Shown piece after piece: positions 1 through 8,895 of a DNA stretch of 64,000 nt. The notes under the pieces were generated by a model that worked only from the letters and a program-made list of their open reading frames with translations, was not told the DNA's origin and made no database searches. Every line of letters starts with the position of its first letter. Within the stretch, counting starts at the first letter, position 1. This DNA is from Halobacillus litoralis (GTDB taxonomy: Bacteria; Bacillota; Bacilli; Bacillales; Halobacillaceae): NCBI RefSeq assembly GCF_020524085.2, contig NZ_CP129016.1, positions 3,590,001-3,654,000 on the forward strand, written 5' to 3'. The position numbers and the translations under genes are program-made.

Positions 1-1
1 C

Positions 2-904
2 ACCCCCAACCGTTCCATTGAGGTCATCTGTTTTGCTGACGAAGAAGGGTCAAGGTTCAATAAAGGCGTTTTCGGCGTCCGGGGGATTATCGGCCAGCTC
101 GAAGAAGGCGAACTCGAACGAAAAGATAAAAATGGGGTGACCCGCTTAGAGGCTCTCAGAGAATTCGGAGTGGAACCGGATTTGAGTCAAAGTCCTGTTT
201 ACAAACCTGGAGATATTGAAGCTTTCCTTGAACTTCATATTGAACAGGGACCTGTCCTCGAATCACAGGACAAACCCGTTGGAATCGTATCGGCCATCTC
301 CGGTCCGATCTGGCTGACGGTGACTCTTGAAGGTTTTGCTGGTCACGCAGGATCCGTGCCAATGAATTTGAGACAGGATGCGTTTCTTGGCGCCTCCATC
401 ATTACAAAAGAGTTTAATGAACTTGTCCGAAATGAAGGCACGCCGAATACAGTCGGTACCGTCGGCAGTGTCCAGACTTTCCCGAACTCCCGCAACATCA
501 TCCCTGAAAAAGTCGAGTTCACGATTGACCTCCGCGATATTGACTTGGATGCCCGCACAAAACTCGAAAAGAAATTGTATGAAATCATCGAACGTACGAG
601 CAAAGAACTTAACCTCGAGTACTCCATCAGTGAAGACACACGCAGTGATCCACGCTATTGCGCAGACTGGATCAAAGACATCATGAAAACAGAAGACGAA
701 CAACTCGGTTACGATTCACCAACCTTGATGAGCGGACCTTTTCACGATGCCTTATTCATGTCCTACATCAGTGATTACGGTATGATTTTTGTCCGTTGTG
801 AAAAAGGAATCAGCCACAATCCGTTGGAGTATGCCGAAATGGAGGACATGCAAAAGGGCGTGGAACTTCTTTATCATACAGCGTTGAAGATCGCTCAGTC
901 CTAA
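2..904 (+). CDS. Zn-dependent M20-family amidohydrolase (N-carbamoyl-L-amino acid hydrolase / allantoate amidohydrolase type), 5' truncated
   Basis: The reading frame is open from base 2, so the gene starts upstream of the window; about 300 residues remain of a family usually near 410. Visible family marks are DEEGSRF (metal-binding acidic pair) at the very start, ELHIEQGP, the dimerisation-lid GFAGHAGSVPM and, near the end, ISHNPLEYAE with a conserved metal-site His. Members hydrolyse N-carbamoyl amino acids or allantoate in the cytoplasm, releasing ammonia and CO2 from ureido groups. The stop lies 15 nt before the start of the next amidohydrolase, so the two are cotranscribed. Which carbamoyl substrate is used cannot be told from the sequence. 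Confidence 0.85.
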   Translation, partial: TPNRSIEVICFADEEGSRFNKGVFGVRGIIGQLEEGELERKDKNGVTRLEALREFGVEPDLSQSPVYKPGDIEAFLELHIEQGPVLESQDKPVGIVSAISGPIWLTVTLEGFAGHAGSVPMNLRQDAFLGASIITKEFNELVRNEGTPNTVGTVGSVQTFPNSRNIIPEKVEFTIDLRDIDLDARTKLEKKLYEIIERTSKELNLEYSISEDTRSDPRYCADWIKDIMKTEDEQLGYDSPTLMSGPFHDALFMSYISDYGMIFVRCEKGISHNPLEYAEMEDMQKGVELLYHTALKIAQS

Positions 905-919
905 ATGGAGGGAGAAGAA

Positions 920-2530
920 ATGAAAGCAACCAAAGTATTCACCAACGGAGAAGTCATCACCGCCGATCAATCAGGGACCGTTCATGAAGCACTCGCTGTC
1001 AAAGGAGAGCGCATCCTCCAAGTTGGAAAGACCACCGATATCATGGAACGGTGCGACGCTCATACAGAGATCATTGACTTAAACGGGAAAAGTCTGCTTC
1101 CGGGATTCAACGATGCCCATGCCCACCTCGAGTTGTACGGCACCAACCAGATCGGCGTCAACCTTAAGCAGGAGAATTCCATAGAATCTATCATTGAAAA
1201 ACTTCAAATGCGGGCTGAGGAAACACCCTCTGGAGAATGGGTCCGCGGCTGGGGTTACAACCAGAACACACTGCTCGAGGAACGCCATCTGACCAAATGG
1301 GATTTGGACAAAGTGTCCACGTCCCATCCCATCATTGTCGTACGAACTTGTGGTCATATTTCATGTGTGAACAGCAAAGCACTGGAAATGGCAGGTCTCA
1401 CATCACAAACACCAGACCCACCCGGTGGGACCTATCACAGAGACAGTGGCGAGCTTACCGGTCTATTGCTGGAAGCCGCCCATATGGAGATGTTCCAGCT
1501 TGCCGATTATTCAGAAGCAGAGGTGATGATCGGACTGCGAATCGCCTCGGATCACTTTTTACAAAACGGGATAACGAGTGTCCATGATGCAGGTGGATAC
1601 GGCACCAAACACGTCCGTTATTTACAAAAGGCCGCTCAAGAAGGAAAGATCAGACAACGGCTTTATGTCATGTATGGTTCCCTCTACGATTCTCCGTCCG
1701 TTGTCAAAGCAGGTGTGGAGAGCGGGATCATGACAGGACTCGGAGACGATATATTTAAAATCGGCCCTGCAAAAGTTTTCATTGATGGAAGCAGCAGCGG
1801 CCCGACATGTAAAACACGTGATCCATACACAAGTAATCCAAATGATTCAGGGATTCTATATATGGACCAAAATGAATTGGACCGATATCTTCTACCAGCG
1901 CATAAACAAGGGTGGCAGATCACCGCTCACGCCATGGGGGATGAAGCCGTACATATGTTGCTGACCACAATTGAGCGAGCGCTCAATCATGGAGGGAATT
2001 TCACCGATCGGCACAGACTTGAGCATGCAGGAATCACTCCCCCTGACCTTGTAGAAAGGATAAAAGCCACCCGTGCTGTCCCCATTCCGAATCCTGCTTT
2101 TCTTTACGAATTCGGGGACGGATATATCAACGATTACGGTGAGAGAGTCCACCACTTTTTCCCGTTAAAAAGTTACGTGGAGCAGAACATTCCGTTTGCT
2201 ATCGGTTCTGATAGCCCCATTACAACGGTGAATCCACTGATCGGCATCCATGCAGCCGTCAATCGGACAAGTAAACAAGGCCATCCTGTGGGTCAAGGTC
2301 AATCCATCACGGTCGAAGAAGCGATCCGGGCTTATACATGGGCAGGCGCTTATGCCAGTGGTGAGGAAGATTTGAAAGGAACCTTAGAACCAGACAAGTA
2401 CGCTGATCTTGTCATTCTCAATCAATCCATTTTGCGGTGTCCTTCCCGGAAACTAAAGGACATCCAAGTAGAAATGACAATTCTAAACGGAGATATCGTG
2501 TATGAAAAACAAAAGGAGGATGCCCATTGA
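920..2530 (+). CDS. Amidohydrolase, YtcJ-like (amidohydrolase_3)
   Basis: A 536-residue metal-dependent hydrolase of the YtcJ/amidohydrolase_3 group. HAHLE near residue 60 is the HxH metal motif, AHAMGDEAV and HRLEHAG supply later His ligands, and AIGSDSPITTVNPL carries the C-terminal catalytic Asp. I place the start at 920 because GGAGGGAGAA sits 5-12 nt upstream; the ATG at 905 would overlap that ribosome binding site. It lies between an N-carbamoyl hydrolase and a DUF3311/symporter pair, so it probably deacylates or opens an imported amide or hydantoin-like compound. The substrate is unknown. Confidence 0.85.
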   Translation: MKATKVFTNGEVITADQSGTVHEALAVKGERILQVGKTTDIMERCDAHTEIIDLNGKSLLPGFNDAHAHLELYGTNQIGVNLKQENSIESIIEKLQMRAEETPSGEWVRGWGYNQNTLLEERHLTKWDLDKVSTSHPIIVVRTCGHISCVNSKALEMAGLTSQTPDPPGGTYHRDSGELTGLLLEAAHMEMFQLADYSEAEVMIGLRIASDHFLQNGITSVHDAGGYGTKHVRYLQKAAQEGKIRQRLYVMYGSLYDSPSVVKAGVESGIMTGLGDDIFKIGPAKVFIDGSSSGPTCKTRDPYTSNPNDSGILYMDQNELDRYLLPAHKQGWQITAHAMGDEAVHMLLTTIERALNHGGNFTDRHRLEHAGITPPDLVERIKATRAVPIPNPAFLYEFGDGYINDYGERVHHFFPLKSYVEQNIPFAIGSDSPITTVNPLIGIHAAVNRTSKQGHPVGQGQSITVEEAIRAYTWAGAYASGEEDLKGTLEPDKYADLVILNQSILRCPSRKLKDIQVEMTILNGDIVYEKQKEDAH

Positions 2531-2748
2531 CCAAGCAAAAGTTCGTTAAAATTTACTGTCTTTCTTTAACCATCCCATTTTTACTTCTCGTCTTCCCATT
2601 GTTCTCCATCGCCAATAGGGAAACGCCGTTCATTATCGGTTTACCATTTTCGGTATTCTGGGTCATTTTTTGGATCGTTGTTACATTCATCATTGTTTTA
2701 TTCCTTTACAGAATCGACCCTGACAAAGACGAAAAGGAGGTCCATTAA
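2527..2748 (+). CDS. DUF3311 small membrane protein
   Basis: A 73-residue protein with two hydrophobic segments (about residues 9-29 and 38-62) and a charged tail DPDKDEKEVH. DUF3311 proteins are typically encoded directly before sodium:solute symporters, as here, and are thought to be their small partner subunits. The start is TTG with AAGGAGGA 6 nt upstream, and the start overlaps the previous stop by four bases, indicating translational coupling. The next gene starts at the base after this stop. Confidence 0.8.
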   Translation: MTKQKFVKIYCLSLTIPFLLLVFPLFSIANRETPFIIGLPFSVFWVIFWIVVTFIIVLFLYRIDPDKDEKEVH

Positions 2749-4218
2749 ATGGCACAATGGCAAATTGCAATGATCATGATGATCGGTTATCTCGTCGTCG
2801 CTTTATTCATAGGAGTTTTAGCTGGCCGTAACTAGGACAAAAGTTCACTAGAAGAGTTCACCACAGCGAAAGGGAATCTCGGTCTGTTCGTTATGTGGTT
2901 CCTCATGGGTGGAGCGGTCTTCAGTGCCTTCTCGTTCCTTGGCGCACCCGGATGGGCCTTTTCCCGCGGGGCACCAGCTTTGTACATCATCACCTATACC
3001 GCCTTTGCTATCTTACCTTGGTATATCATTGGTCCGAAAATCGGTGCCATCGGCCGCAAGCACAATATCTATACGGTCGCTGGATTTTTACAATTGCGCT
3101 ACTCCAGCCGTGTAATCGCCATGATTATCGGAATCGTTGCTTTACTAGCCTCTATCCAGTACTTGGCCACACAAATGAAAGGGATGGCCTATATTTTCAA
3201 CATCATGACAGAAGGACGGATTCCTTTTTGGCTTGGTGCGCTGCTTTCTTACGGAATAGTCGTCGTTTATGTAGCCACAGGAGGACTACGTGCGGCTGCA
3301 TGGTCTGATGTGTTTCAAGGGATTCTCATGATCGTCATTTCATGGACCGTCGGGCTCACGATCGTCAATCAGCTTCACGACAGTGTACCCAACATGTTCC
3401 GTAATCTGACGCAGGACAACCCAGGTTTTCTGCAAATCGGTGCCGAAGGTTCAACAATGTCCACAATGGCCTACACCACAACTATACTGGTATCAACCAT
3501 CGGGTTTCTCATGTGGCCACACTTGTTTTCAAAATCCTATGCCACAAAAGCACGCACCATCAAGAAGACCGTGCTCGTCTATCCTATGTTTGCCTTGTTC
3601 CTAATCCCGCTACTGTTTGTCGGGTTCTCTGCTGTTAACGTCATCCAGTCCAACCAAATCGGTTCACCGGATGAAATTCTGCCCTACTTGATTACAACGG
3701 TTCTCACATTGCCGGGCTGGGTGTATGGCCTTGTCGGTGCTGGTGCGCTCGCTGCAGCCATGAGTACCGCGGATGCCATCACACACAGTGCTTCCCTTGA
3801 GTTTACAGATGGCTTGATCCGCAACGTGAAAAGGGACCTTTCGTCGAAAACTACGCTCTTAATCATGAGAATCGGCGTCTTCGTCATTGGTGGACTCGCA
3901 TATTTCATTACCGTCTTTGGTGGACAGGGATTGATTGCCCTCCTCCTCGGAGCCTACGGGTCAATCGTCCAATTCGCCCCAGGGGTATACGGTGCTTTAT
4001 ATTCGAAAAAAATCACCGCTCCCGCTGTCATTACAGGGTTAATCTCGGGTACCGTCGTCAACTACTACTTCCAGCTTGTCGCAGACGCTCCACCATTGGA
4101 TATTAATCCTGGTATTCTCGGCTTAATCGTTAACGTTGGACTCGTCATCCTGATCAGTGCATTTTCTCAAGGAAAAGAGATGCCCATGGCAGAGGAATAT
4201 AGAAAAATAGGTTCATAA
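2749..4218 (+). pseudogene. Sodium:solute symporter (SSS family) interrupted by an in-frame TAG
   Basis: ATG at 2749 follows AAGGAGG and opens a typical first transmembrane helix ending AGRN, then TAG at 2833-2835, then the same frame continues (DKSSLEEFTTAKGNLG...) through about 460 further codons with the usual 12-13 helices. GGLRAAAWSDVFQG and AAAMSTADAITHS are SSS-family signatures. No frame change is involved, so this is a base substitution, not an indel. The longest intact product, from ATG 2893, would lack the first helix and the family's N-terminal Na+-site residues. Context suggests it imports the substrate of the two upstream hydrolases. It could be a real nonsense allele or a base-call error. 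Confidence 0.8.
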
Positions 4219-4220
4219 TA

Positions 4221-4253
4221 AAAAGGACGCTGAGTATATACAGCGTCCTTTTT
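4221..4253 (+). terminator. Rho-independent terminator
   Basis: AAAGGACGCTG and CAGCGTCCTTT form a stem around an 8-nt loop, followed by T-rich sequence. It closes the amidohydrolase-symporter operon. Confidence 0.85.
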
Positions 4254-4327
4254 AATGATTAATCAAGCGTCCACTCTATGAACAGATAAAAGAGAGGGAT
4301 CCGAAAAGAATAGGAAAGGGTACTTCC

Positions 4328-4888
4328 TTATATAAACACCCTTATCCAGCCCGTCTCTTTCGGAAAGTCTTCACGAGTCAGTGTTTTCCCTTCAATCCAT
4401 TGCCTATAGGCTGTCATAGTCCCATCATGCGTAACAACAAAAACACGGTCTTTCCCTTGTTGTTTACACCAGTGAATCAGTGCAGAAGCCACATCCCCAA
4501 AATCCTCTTCAGGGATTTCGTTAATCCCCTCTCCCCAACGTCTATCAATCAAGTGAAAGTCCGGAAATTCAGCAGACACCTGATTTTCACCTAATGTCTG
4601 ATCGCAAGGTAGAGTTCTCCATTCCTTCTTCTGGGGAAACATCCGAGGACCAACGGCAATAGACACAACTCTCCTGCATGGAATACCTTCACTCCAGCGC
4701 TCAGCCGTTTGTAAAGTTCTTACCGTCGGGCTGGCGATAAGTAGATCATCAGAGGACAATGGCCATGTTTGTTGTAATTCCCTTGCTTGGCTTTCTCCGT
4801 GTATGGTTAATGCCGGGTGGAGGATATGTAATCCATCTGGCTTTTTTGTATGTACCCCTTCCCCATGACGCACAAATATAAGCTCCAT
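4328..4888 (-). CDS. Histidine phosphatase family protein
   Basis: A 186-residue branch-1 histidine phosphatase. RHGEG at residues 7-11 holds the phosphorylated His and adjacent Arg, and THDGT near residue 153 the second catalytic His. The protein is short for phosphoglycerate mutase and fits the broad-specificity phosphatase group; the substrate cannot be assigned. The ATG is preceded by AAAGGAGGG at good spacing. It is monocistronic on the minus strand and faces the upstream operon's terminator. Confidence 0.8.
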   Translation of the reverse strand: MELIFVRHGEGVHTKKPDGLHILHPALTIHGESQARELQQTWPLSSDDLLIASPTVRTLQTAERWSEGIPCRRVVSIAVGPRMFPQKKEWRTLPCDQTLGENQVSAEFPDFHLIDRRWGEGINEIPEEDFGDVASALIHWCKQQGKDRVFVVTHDGTMTAYRQWIEGKTLTREDFPKETGWIRVFI

Positions 4889-4935
4889 GATTACCCTCCT
4901 TTTAGAATACTTTCAATTCAAGTTTTCTTACATAG

Positions 4936-5277
4936 CTAAGGATTGTATATACAAAAAAAGTACATCCAAGCACCCCCGATGATAAAAGCGGTAACCAAAA
5001 GCTCCTCTCCCCTTTCTAATGAGGAAGTAACCAGGACCAAACCACTTAACCTTAGACCTATGAGCGTATAATAGGAAAAGCTTTGCCACCATTTCCGCCT
5101 ATGCCGCGCCCGGTCGCTGAAAATAGATAAGGGGATTCCTAAGCAGAGATAAACAGGGAACGTAAACAAAAAGATAGGAGCTGAAACATCCCCTTCACCC
5201 GTCGAAAATATGTTTACCATGATTGATAGAATGATGGATGAAAAGAAAGCGGCTAGAATCCCCCAATAAAATTTCAT
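4936..5277 (-). CDS. Small integral membrane protein of unknown function
   Basis: A 113-residue protein with four hydrophobic segments (about residues 4-22, 32-50, 66-86, 92-110) and a basic cluster DRARHRRK after the second. I start it at ATG 5277, which has GGGGGAT 5 nt upstream; a longer in-frame reading from 5388 would run through the panF terminator hairpin. I do not recognise the family. Confidence 0.55.
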   Translation of the reverse strand: MKFYWGILAAFFSSIILSIMVNIFSTGEGDVSAPIFLFTFPVYLCLGIPLSIFSDRARHRRKWWQSFSYYTLIGLRLSGLVLVTSSLERGEELLVTAFIIGGAWMYFFCIYNP

Positions 5278-5370
5278 GAAACATCCCCCATCCTGACCTT
5301 TTGAACCTAAAGTTATTTCCCGAGCAATATTTATCCATACTGTAACACAGCCTATGATTTGTTTTCTAAC

Positions 5371-5391
5371 AAAAAAAGGATGGAGCATCCT
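5371..5391 (-). terminator. Rho-independent terminator, probably the original panF terminator
   Basis: Read on the minus strand, AGGATG-CTC-CATCCT is followed by seven T's. It belongs downstream of the panF stop, from which it is now separated by the composite element at 5410-6947. Removing the element and one copy of its 8-bp duplication would put this hairpin about 20 nt after panF. Confidence 0.75.
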
Positions 5392-5409
5392 CCACCCTCT
5401 TTTATATTT

Positions 5410-5967
5410 GGCTCTGTTAAAGTTTAATGTTGATATTTATATAAAACAGGACTTCCATAAAACTGGAAGTCCTGATTGGATTATTGTCTTATTTCACTAA
5501 CGCACCCGATAGCTTAAAAATTTCAAGTTTACGTATTTATAAAAGTAAGAATAGCTAAAACAATCATACCTATTCCTAATACAGAAAAAAGAACTCTAAA
5601 AATCCAATAAGGTAATTTACATAATATATGACGGGTGAATATTCCAGCCCAAACTTGATTTTTCCAATCCTGCTTTCCATGATATTCTTTCGTATATCCT
5701 TTTGCTGCATAAAATAGAAATAAGCCAACGAGTATGAAAAATATGGGACCGAACCAATGCCACATCTGTAAATATCACCATCCTTGAATGTAATAACGCC
5801 GTATTTCTTATGACACTATTCTGCTCCGTTAGTTGTATAAAGAGATACCTTTATACAGTAAACTTAGATAATCTAAATGTATCATAGGTTTCCATACTAT
5901 TTGATGGCTCCATTATAGAACGTTCGTTTGAACCAATCAAATATCAACAACGAACTTTAACAGAGAC
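5410..5967. repeat. MITE-like cassette 1 (left arm)
   Basis: A 558-bp cassette with terminal inverted repeats at 5410-5436 and 5941-5967; the right end differs from perfect complementarity at its last two bases. Just inside the left end a hairpin (AGGACTTCC / GGAAGTCCT, 5448-5473) matches the same position in cassette 2 and may terminate the passenger gene on the minus strand. Confidence 0.85.
5529..5765 (-). CDS. Passenger membrane protein of cassette 1, unknown function
   Basis: A 78-residue protein with two transmembrane segments (about residues 5-20 and 52-75) joined by a basic, aromatic loop (KEYHGKQDWKNQVW). AAGGATGGTG lies about 10 nt before the ATG. It fills the interior of the MITE-like cassette and has no similarity I recognise to transposases. 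Small membrane passengers are typical of mobile insertion cassettes. Base composition is AT-richer than neighbouring genes. Confidence 0.55.
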   Translation of the reverse strand: MWHWFGPIFFILVGLFLFYAAKGYTKEYHGKQDWKNQVWAGIFTRHILCKLPYWIFRVLFSVLGIGMIVLAILTFINT

Positions 5968-6056
5968 TTTGTGATAAGAAAAAGTGGAAAATTTCTACCA
6001 AATGCTCCGATATCAAGTATGATGGGGACATCCAGAACCAGAAAGGAAGATTCTTA

Positions 6057-6317
6057 ATGGCACACACAATTTACGACCCTTATGTCACGGAATTCCCTTG
6101 GTATGAAAAGGTCAGCGCCCGATTCTTTGATGAGAGAGCAATTCAAAAAATCAAAGAGCACCACCAATGTTCGGAACAGGAAGCAAACAGCCTCTATGCA
6201 GCCATGCATGAGGATTCTGAACATTCGCCGGACGCTCGTCCGAATGAACATACCTATTCTTTTCGGTACTACGTGGTGACAACATTGAAAAAACAGGGCA
6301 TCGACTTCCACGTTTAA
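6057..6317 (+). CDS. Unknown 86-residue protein in the core between two MITE-like cassettes
   Basis: A soluble, His- and aromatic-rich protein (FPWYEKVSARFFDE, HHQCSEQEANSLYAAMHED). AAGGAAG precedes the ATG at suitable spacing and a terminator follows at 6382-6407, so it is a self-contained unit. Opposite-strand readings of similar length lack a ribosome binding site. As the cargo of the composite element it is probably an acquired accessory gene. I do not recognise a family. Confidence 0.6.
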   Translation: MAHTIYDPYVTEFPWYEKVSARFFDERAIQKIKEHHQCSEQEANSLYAAMHEDSEHSPDARPNEHTYSFRYYVVTTLKKQGIDFHV

Positions 6318-6381
6318 GGAACAGAACGTGCAAGGGACACGCAGACAAGAACGCTATGGTATGGATGATAAATGACTCTAG

Positions 6382-6407
6382 ACAACGGGTATCCCGTTGT
6401 TTTTTTT
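6382..6407 (+). terminator. Rho-independent terminator of the cargo gene
   Basis: ACAACGGG-tat-CCCGTTGT is followed by seven T's. Confidence 0.85.
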
Positions 6408-6414
6408 ATAAAAA

Positions 6415-6947
6415 GGCTCTGTTAAAGTCTGGTGTTGATATTGATAGAAATAGTAGTACCTCCAATTAGATGGAAGTCCTACATTGAATTGTTATCTTCT
6501 TTGATTTTATAATTAGCTACATAAGGAAAGAAAGAAATTGCTATTATAAATATTGAAAATAACAAGATTACAGGTATCACTAAAGTGTTACTTACAGCAA
6601 CAACAACAACTCCCCCTAGTATTGGTAGCGGGATGTCAAAGAAGTACCTAGTTTTTTTCGTAACAACATGCTTGGTTCCGCACTTGTTACAGACAAGAGG
6701 TTTATAAGTCCAACGGATAGCCTTTTGCACTTCTTTCCATGTAAATTGATATCGACAAGACTTACACTTTTGTATCCCCAAAAAAACATCCTTTCTTGGG
6801 TCAACGTTAACATAGATAATTCATATGTTTTTAGTTGAAAAATGTACCAAACCTTACTAAAGTACCCTACCCTTTACTTGAAGACTCAGTTTCGAGATTG
6901 ATATCCCCATAGGGGCGCGAATATCAACAACCAACTTTAACAGAGCC
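6415..6947. repeat. MITE-like cassette 2 (right arm)
   Basis: A 533-bp cassette with 27-bp inverted ends at 6415-6441 and 6921-6947, related at both ends to cassette 1 but with a different passenger. Near its right end (about 6877-6900) it contains the tip of the dispersed repeat family seen elsewhere in the window (GAAGACTCAGTTTCGAGA). Confidence 0.85.
6479..6781 (-). CDS. CXXC...CXXC small membrane protein (TIGR04104-like), passenger of cassette 2
   Basis: A 100-residue protein with two CXXC knuckles, CKSC at 6-9 and CNKC at 31-34, that could bind one zinc ion, followed by two hydrophobic helices (about residues 51-70 and 72-90). The knuckle spacing and length match the small cxxc_20_cxxc proteins of Bacilli. 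The start is TTG with AAAGGA upstream. It is carried inside a MITE-like cassette without a transposase. Function unknown; zinc binding is inferred. Confidence 0.65.
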   Translation of the reverse strand: MGIQKCKSCRYQFTWKEVQKAIRWTYKPLVCNKCGTKHVVTKKTRYFFDIPLPILGGVVVVAVSNTLVIPVILLFSIFIIAISFFPYVANYKIKEDNNSM

Positions 6948-6953
6948 TTATAT

Positions 6954-8420
6954 TTAAGCACTCCACAGTTTTTGGAACACATGTTTCTGAATATCCGAAT
7001 GCCGTTTCACCGTCAATAAGCTAAACAGAATGTACGCAAGCAGACTCAAAAGTACGGGCAGGACCACTGTGTGCATCCCGAACGCCTGTGGCATAAAGCT
7101 ATGGAATAAGATATAGCTTCCTACCCCTGTCAAGATAGAAGCAATGGCTCCACTGGCATTGCCTTTTTTCCAGTACAGCCCCATGATGACAGGCCAAATG
7201 AAGGCTGCTTCCAGTCCGCCGAAAGCGAATAAATTCAACCAAATCAGTAAATCCGGCGGCTGAACCGCCATAGCAAATACGAGAATTCCAATAACAGCGG
7301 TGACGGAAATACTTAGTCTCTTTACCTTCTTCGCACTTGCCTCGGGATTTATATAGTTCAAATATACATCTTTCACAACCGCTGAACTGACAAGCAAGAG
7401 GAGAGAATCGACGGTCGACATGATTGCAGCCATCGGGGCAGCAAGCACAATTCCTGCCAGCCAGGCGGGCAGCACCTCCATTGCAATTCGCGGCATGACC
7501 GTATCTCCGACTTCAATTCCGGGAAGGACAGGTCTTGCAAAAACACCTGTCAAGTGCATGCCGAGCATGATGACACCGACCACAACAGTTCCAATAATCA
7601 AAGCCCTGTGCATCCCGCGAGAGCTTTTATAACTCATGGCGCGGACAGCAACTTGGGGCAGGCCGACGACACCCACACCTACAAGAATCCAGAAGGACGA
7701 TACATACACCGGCGTAAGAGAACGATCCGCTCCGTATGGTGAAATTAAATCGGGGTTCTCTGCAGCAAGGTCGGAGATAATGCTCTCAATCCCGCCCCCT
7801 GCGATAATCGTACCGACCAAGATGATCATCGTTCCAAAAAACATGATAATCCCCTGCACAGTATCCGTAATCGCGACAGCACGAAACCCACCGATAATTA
7901 CGTACACAAGGACGGAAACAGCAAAAATGAACAAGGCTGCCGTGTAGGAAAGACCTGTAAATGATTCAATCAGACGTGCTCCTCCGACCCACTGGGCCGC
8001 CATCGCCGAAAACAAGAAAATGATAATACTTGCAGCAGATAAGATGACCACCCATTTACTTTGATAGCGTTCCTTCAAGAAATCAACCAGAGTGACCGCC
8101 CGGATTTTTCTTGCCATAATGGCAAACTTCTTTCCAAGTACCGACAGTACAAAATAACCCGTCGCAAGCTGGGTCATGGAAAGCAAAACCCAGCCAAGTC
8201 CGACTGTGTATGCAACTCCAGGTCCGCCTACAAAGCTGCTTGCACTACCGTAAGTAGCGACCATCGTCATCGCTAAAATGAATCCACCAAGCTGACGGCT
8301 TCCTAAAAAATATTCCTGCAGAAAATCCGCACTAGACTTTAAGTATTTCGAAGCATAAAAGCCTATAAAAAATATAATGACTAAAAATAGTAACAGTGGT
8401 ATAACAACGCCCCAATTCAT
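6954..8420 (-). CDS. panF: Sodium/pantothenate symporter PanF
   Basis: A 488-residue SSS-family transporter with about 13 hydrophobic helices. ATYGSASSFVGGPGVAY near residue 56, GGFRAVAITDTVQG near 178 and AAPMAAIMSTVDS near 336 are family signatures, and the pairing with a DUF997 (YhdT) gene is typical of panF. It would import pantothenate for CoA synthesis with Na+. Its start overlaps yhdT by four bases. The stop codon touches the 8-bp duplication of the composite element, so the insertion spared the protein but displaced the terminator. Confidence 0.88.
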   Translation of the reverse strand: MNWGVVIPLLLFLVIIFFIGFYASKYLKSSADFLQEYFLGSRQLGGFILAMTMVATYGSASSFVGGPGVAYTVGLGWVLLSMTQLATGYFVLSVLGKKFAIMARKIRAVTLVDFLKERYQSKWVVILSAASIIIFLFSAMAAQWVGGARLIESFTGLSYTAALFIFAVSVLVYVIIGGFRAVAITDTVQGIIMFFGTMIILVGTIIAGGGIESIISDLAAENPDLISPYGADRSLTPVYVSSFWILVGVGVVGLPQVAVRAMSYKSSRGMHRALIIGTVVVGVIMLGMHLTGVFARPVLPGIEVGDTVMPRIAMEVLPAWLAGIVLAAPMAAIMSTVDSLLLLVSSAVVKDVYLNYINPEASAKKVKRLSISVTAVIGILVFAMAVQPPDLLIWLNLFAFGGLEAAFIWPVIMGLYWKKGNASGAIASILTGVGSYILFHSFMPQAFGMHTVVLPVLLSLLAYILFSLLTVKRHSDIQKHVFQKLWSA

Positions 8421-8698
8421 TTCTCATCCTCCTCATCCAGCGGTACTTCTTTAAACAAGAATTTGACTGCAAGAATCACGAGAAGAAAGATCAGGACTGT
8501 AACGGCGATACAACTATAAAAAAACCACGCGGGAAAGCCAAAAATGTAGTCATACTCCTCCACAGGCCCGGATCCGAGACCATAGGCGAACCCATACCAA
8601 AGAATGAAGTTTACAATAACAAGCGCGGTTCCGATCAACGCCTCTTTGTTCGCAATTTTATATCGCGGATCTTCCATCCGCTTATCGTGATGATTCAT
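8417..8698 (-). CDS. yhdT: DUF997 (YhdT family) membrane protein
   Basis: A 93-residue protein with two transmembrane segments (about residues 20-40 and 55-80) and an acidic tail. YhdT-family proteins accompany PanF in many bacteria and are thought to assist it. The last four bases (ATGA) overlap the panF start, so the pair is translationally coupled. Upstream (8701-8895) I see no further gene. Confidence 0.8.
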   Translation of the reverse strand: MNHHDKRMEDPRYKIANKEALIGTALVIVNFILWYGFAYGLGSGPVEEYDYIFGFPAWFFYSCIAVTVLIFLLVILAVKFLFKEVPLDEEDEK

Positions 8699-8895
8699 AG
8701 AATATTCCCCCTTGCTTAACCGAACGTTTTCTTTATCCCTGTATTTGTTCTGTGCTTCATTCCTTTTTTCTTCTTTTCCAAGCTTACCGAAAAATCATTC
8801 GTCTGTCTGCACCCTTTTTCACAAAAAAGTGCTACTCCATCCTTTTCATACATAAAGTATGAATGTTCCTTTTTAAAATATAAGTTCCCGATTGT

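Larger units (their letters stand above)
5410..6947. mobile_element. Composite MITE-like transposable unit with 8-bp target duplication
   Basis: Two related cassettes (5410-5967 and 6415-6947) flank a 447-bp core carrying one gene. Each cassette has 27-bp terminal inverted repeats starting GGCTCTGTTAAAGT and ending with its complement. The outermost flanks are identical 8-mers, TTATATTT at 5402-5409 and again at 6948-6955, while the two inner junctions show no duplication. That pattern means the whole 1538-bp unit moved as one. No transposase is encoded, so it would be mobilised in trans. The GG..CTGTT ends and 8-bp duplication resemble IS1595- or IS6-type elements; this assignment is inference. 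Confidence 0.85.

Noticed and set aside
2833..2835. TAG in the symporter as recoded pyrrolysine or programmed readthrough
   Set aside because: No structured downstream element, and no pyl genes in view; a substitution or base-call error is simpler.
6054..6348. Minus-strand ORFs of 65 and 85 codons opposite the cargo gene of the composite element
   Set aside because: No ribosome binding site; the plus-strand frame has one plus a terminator.
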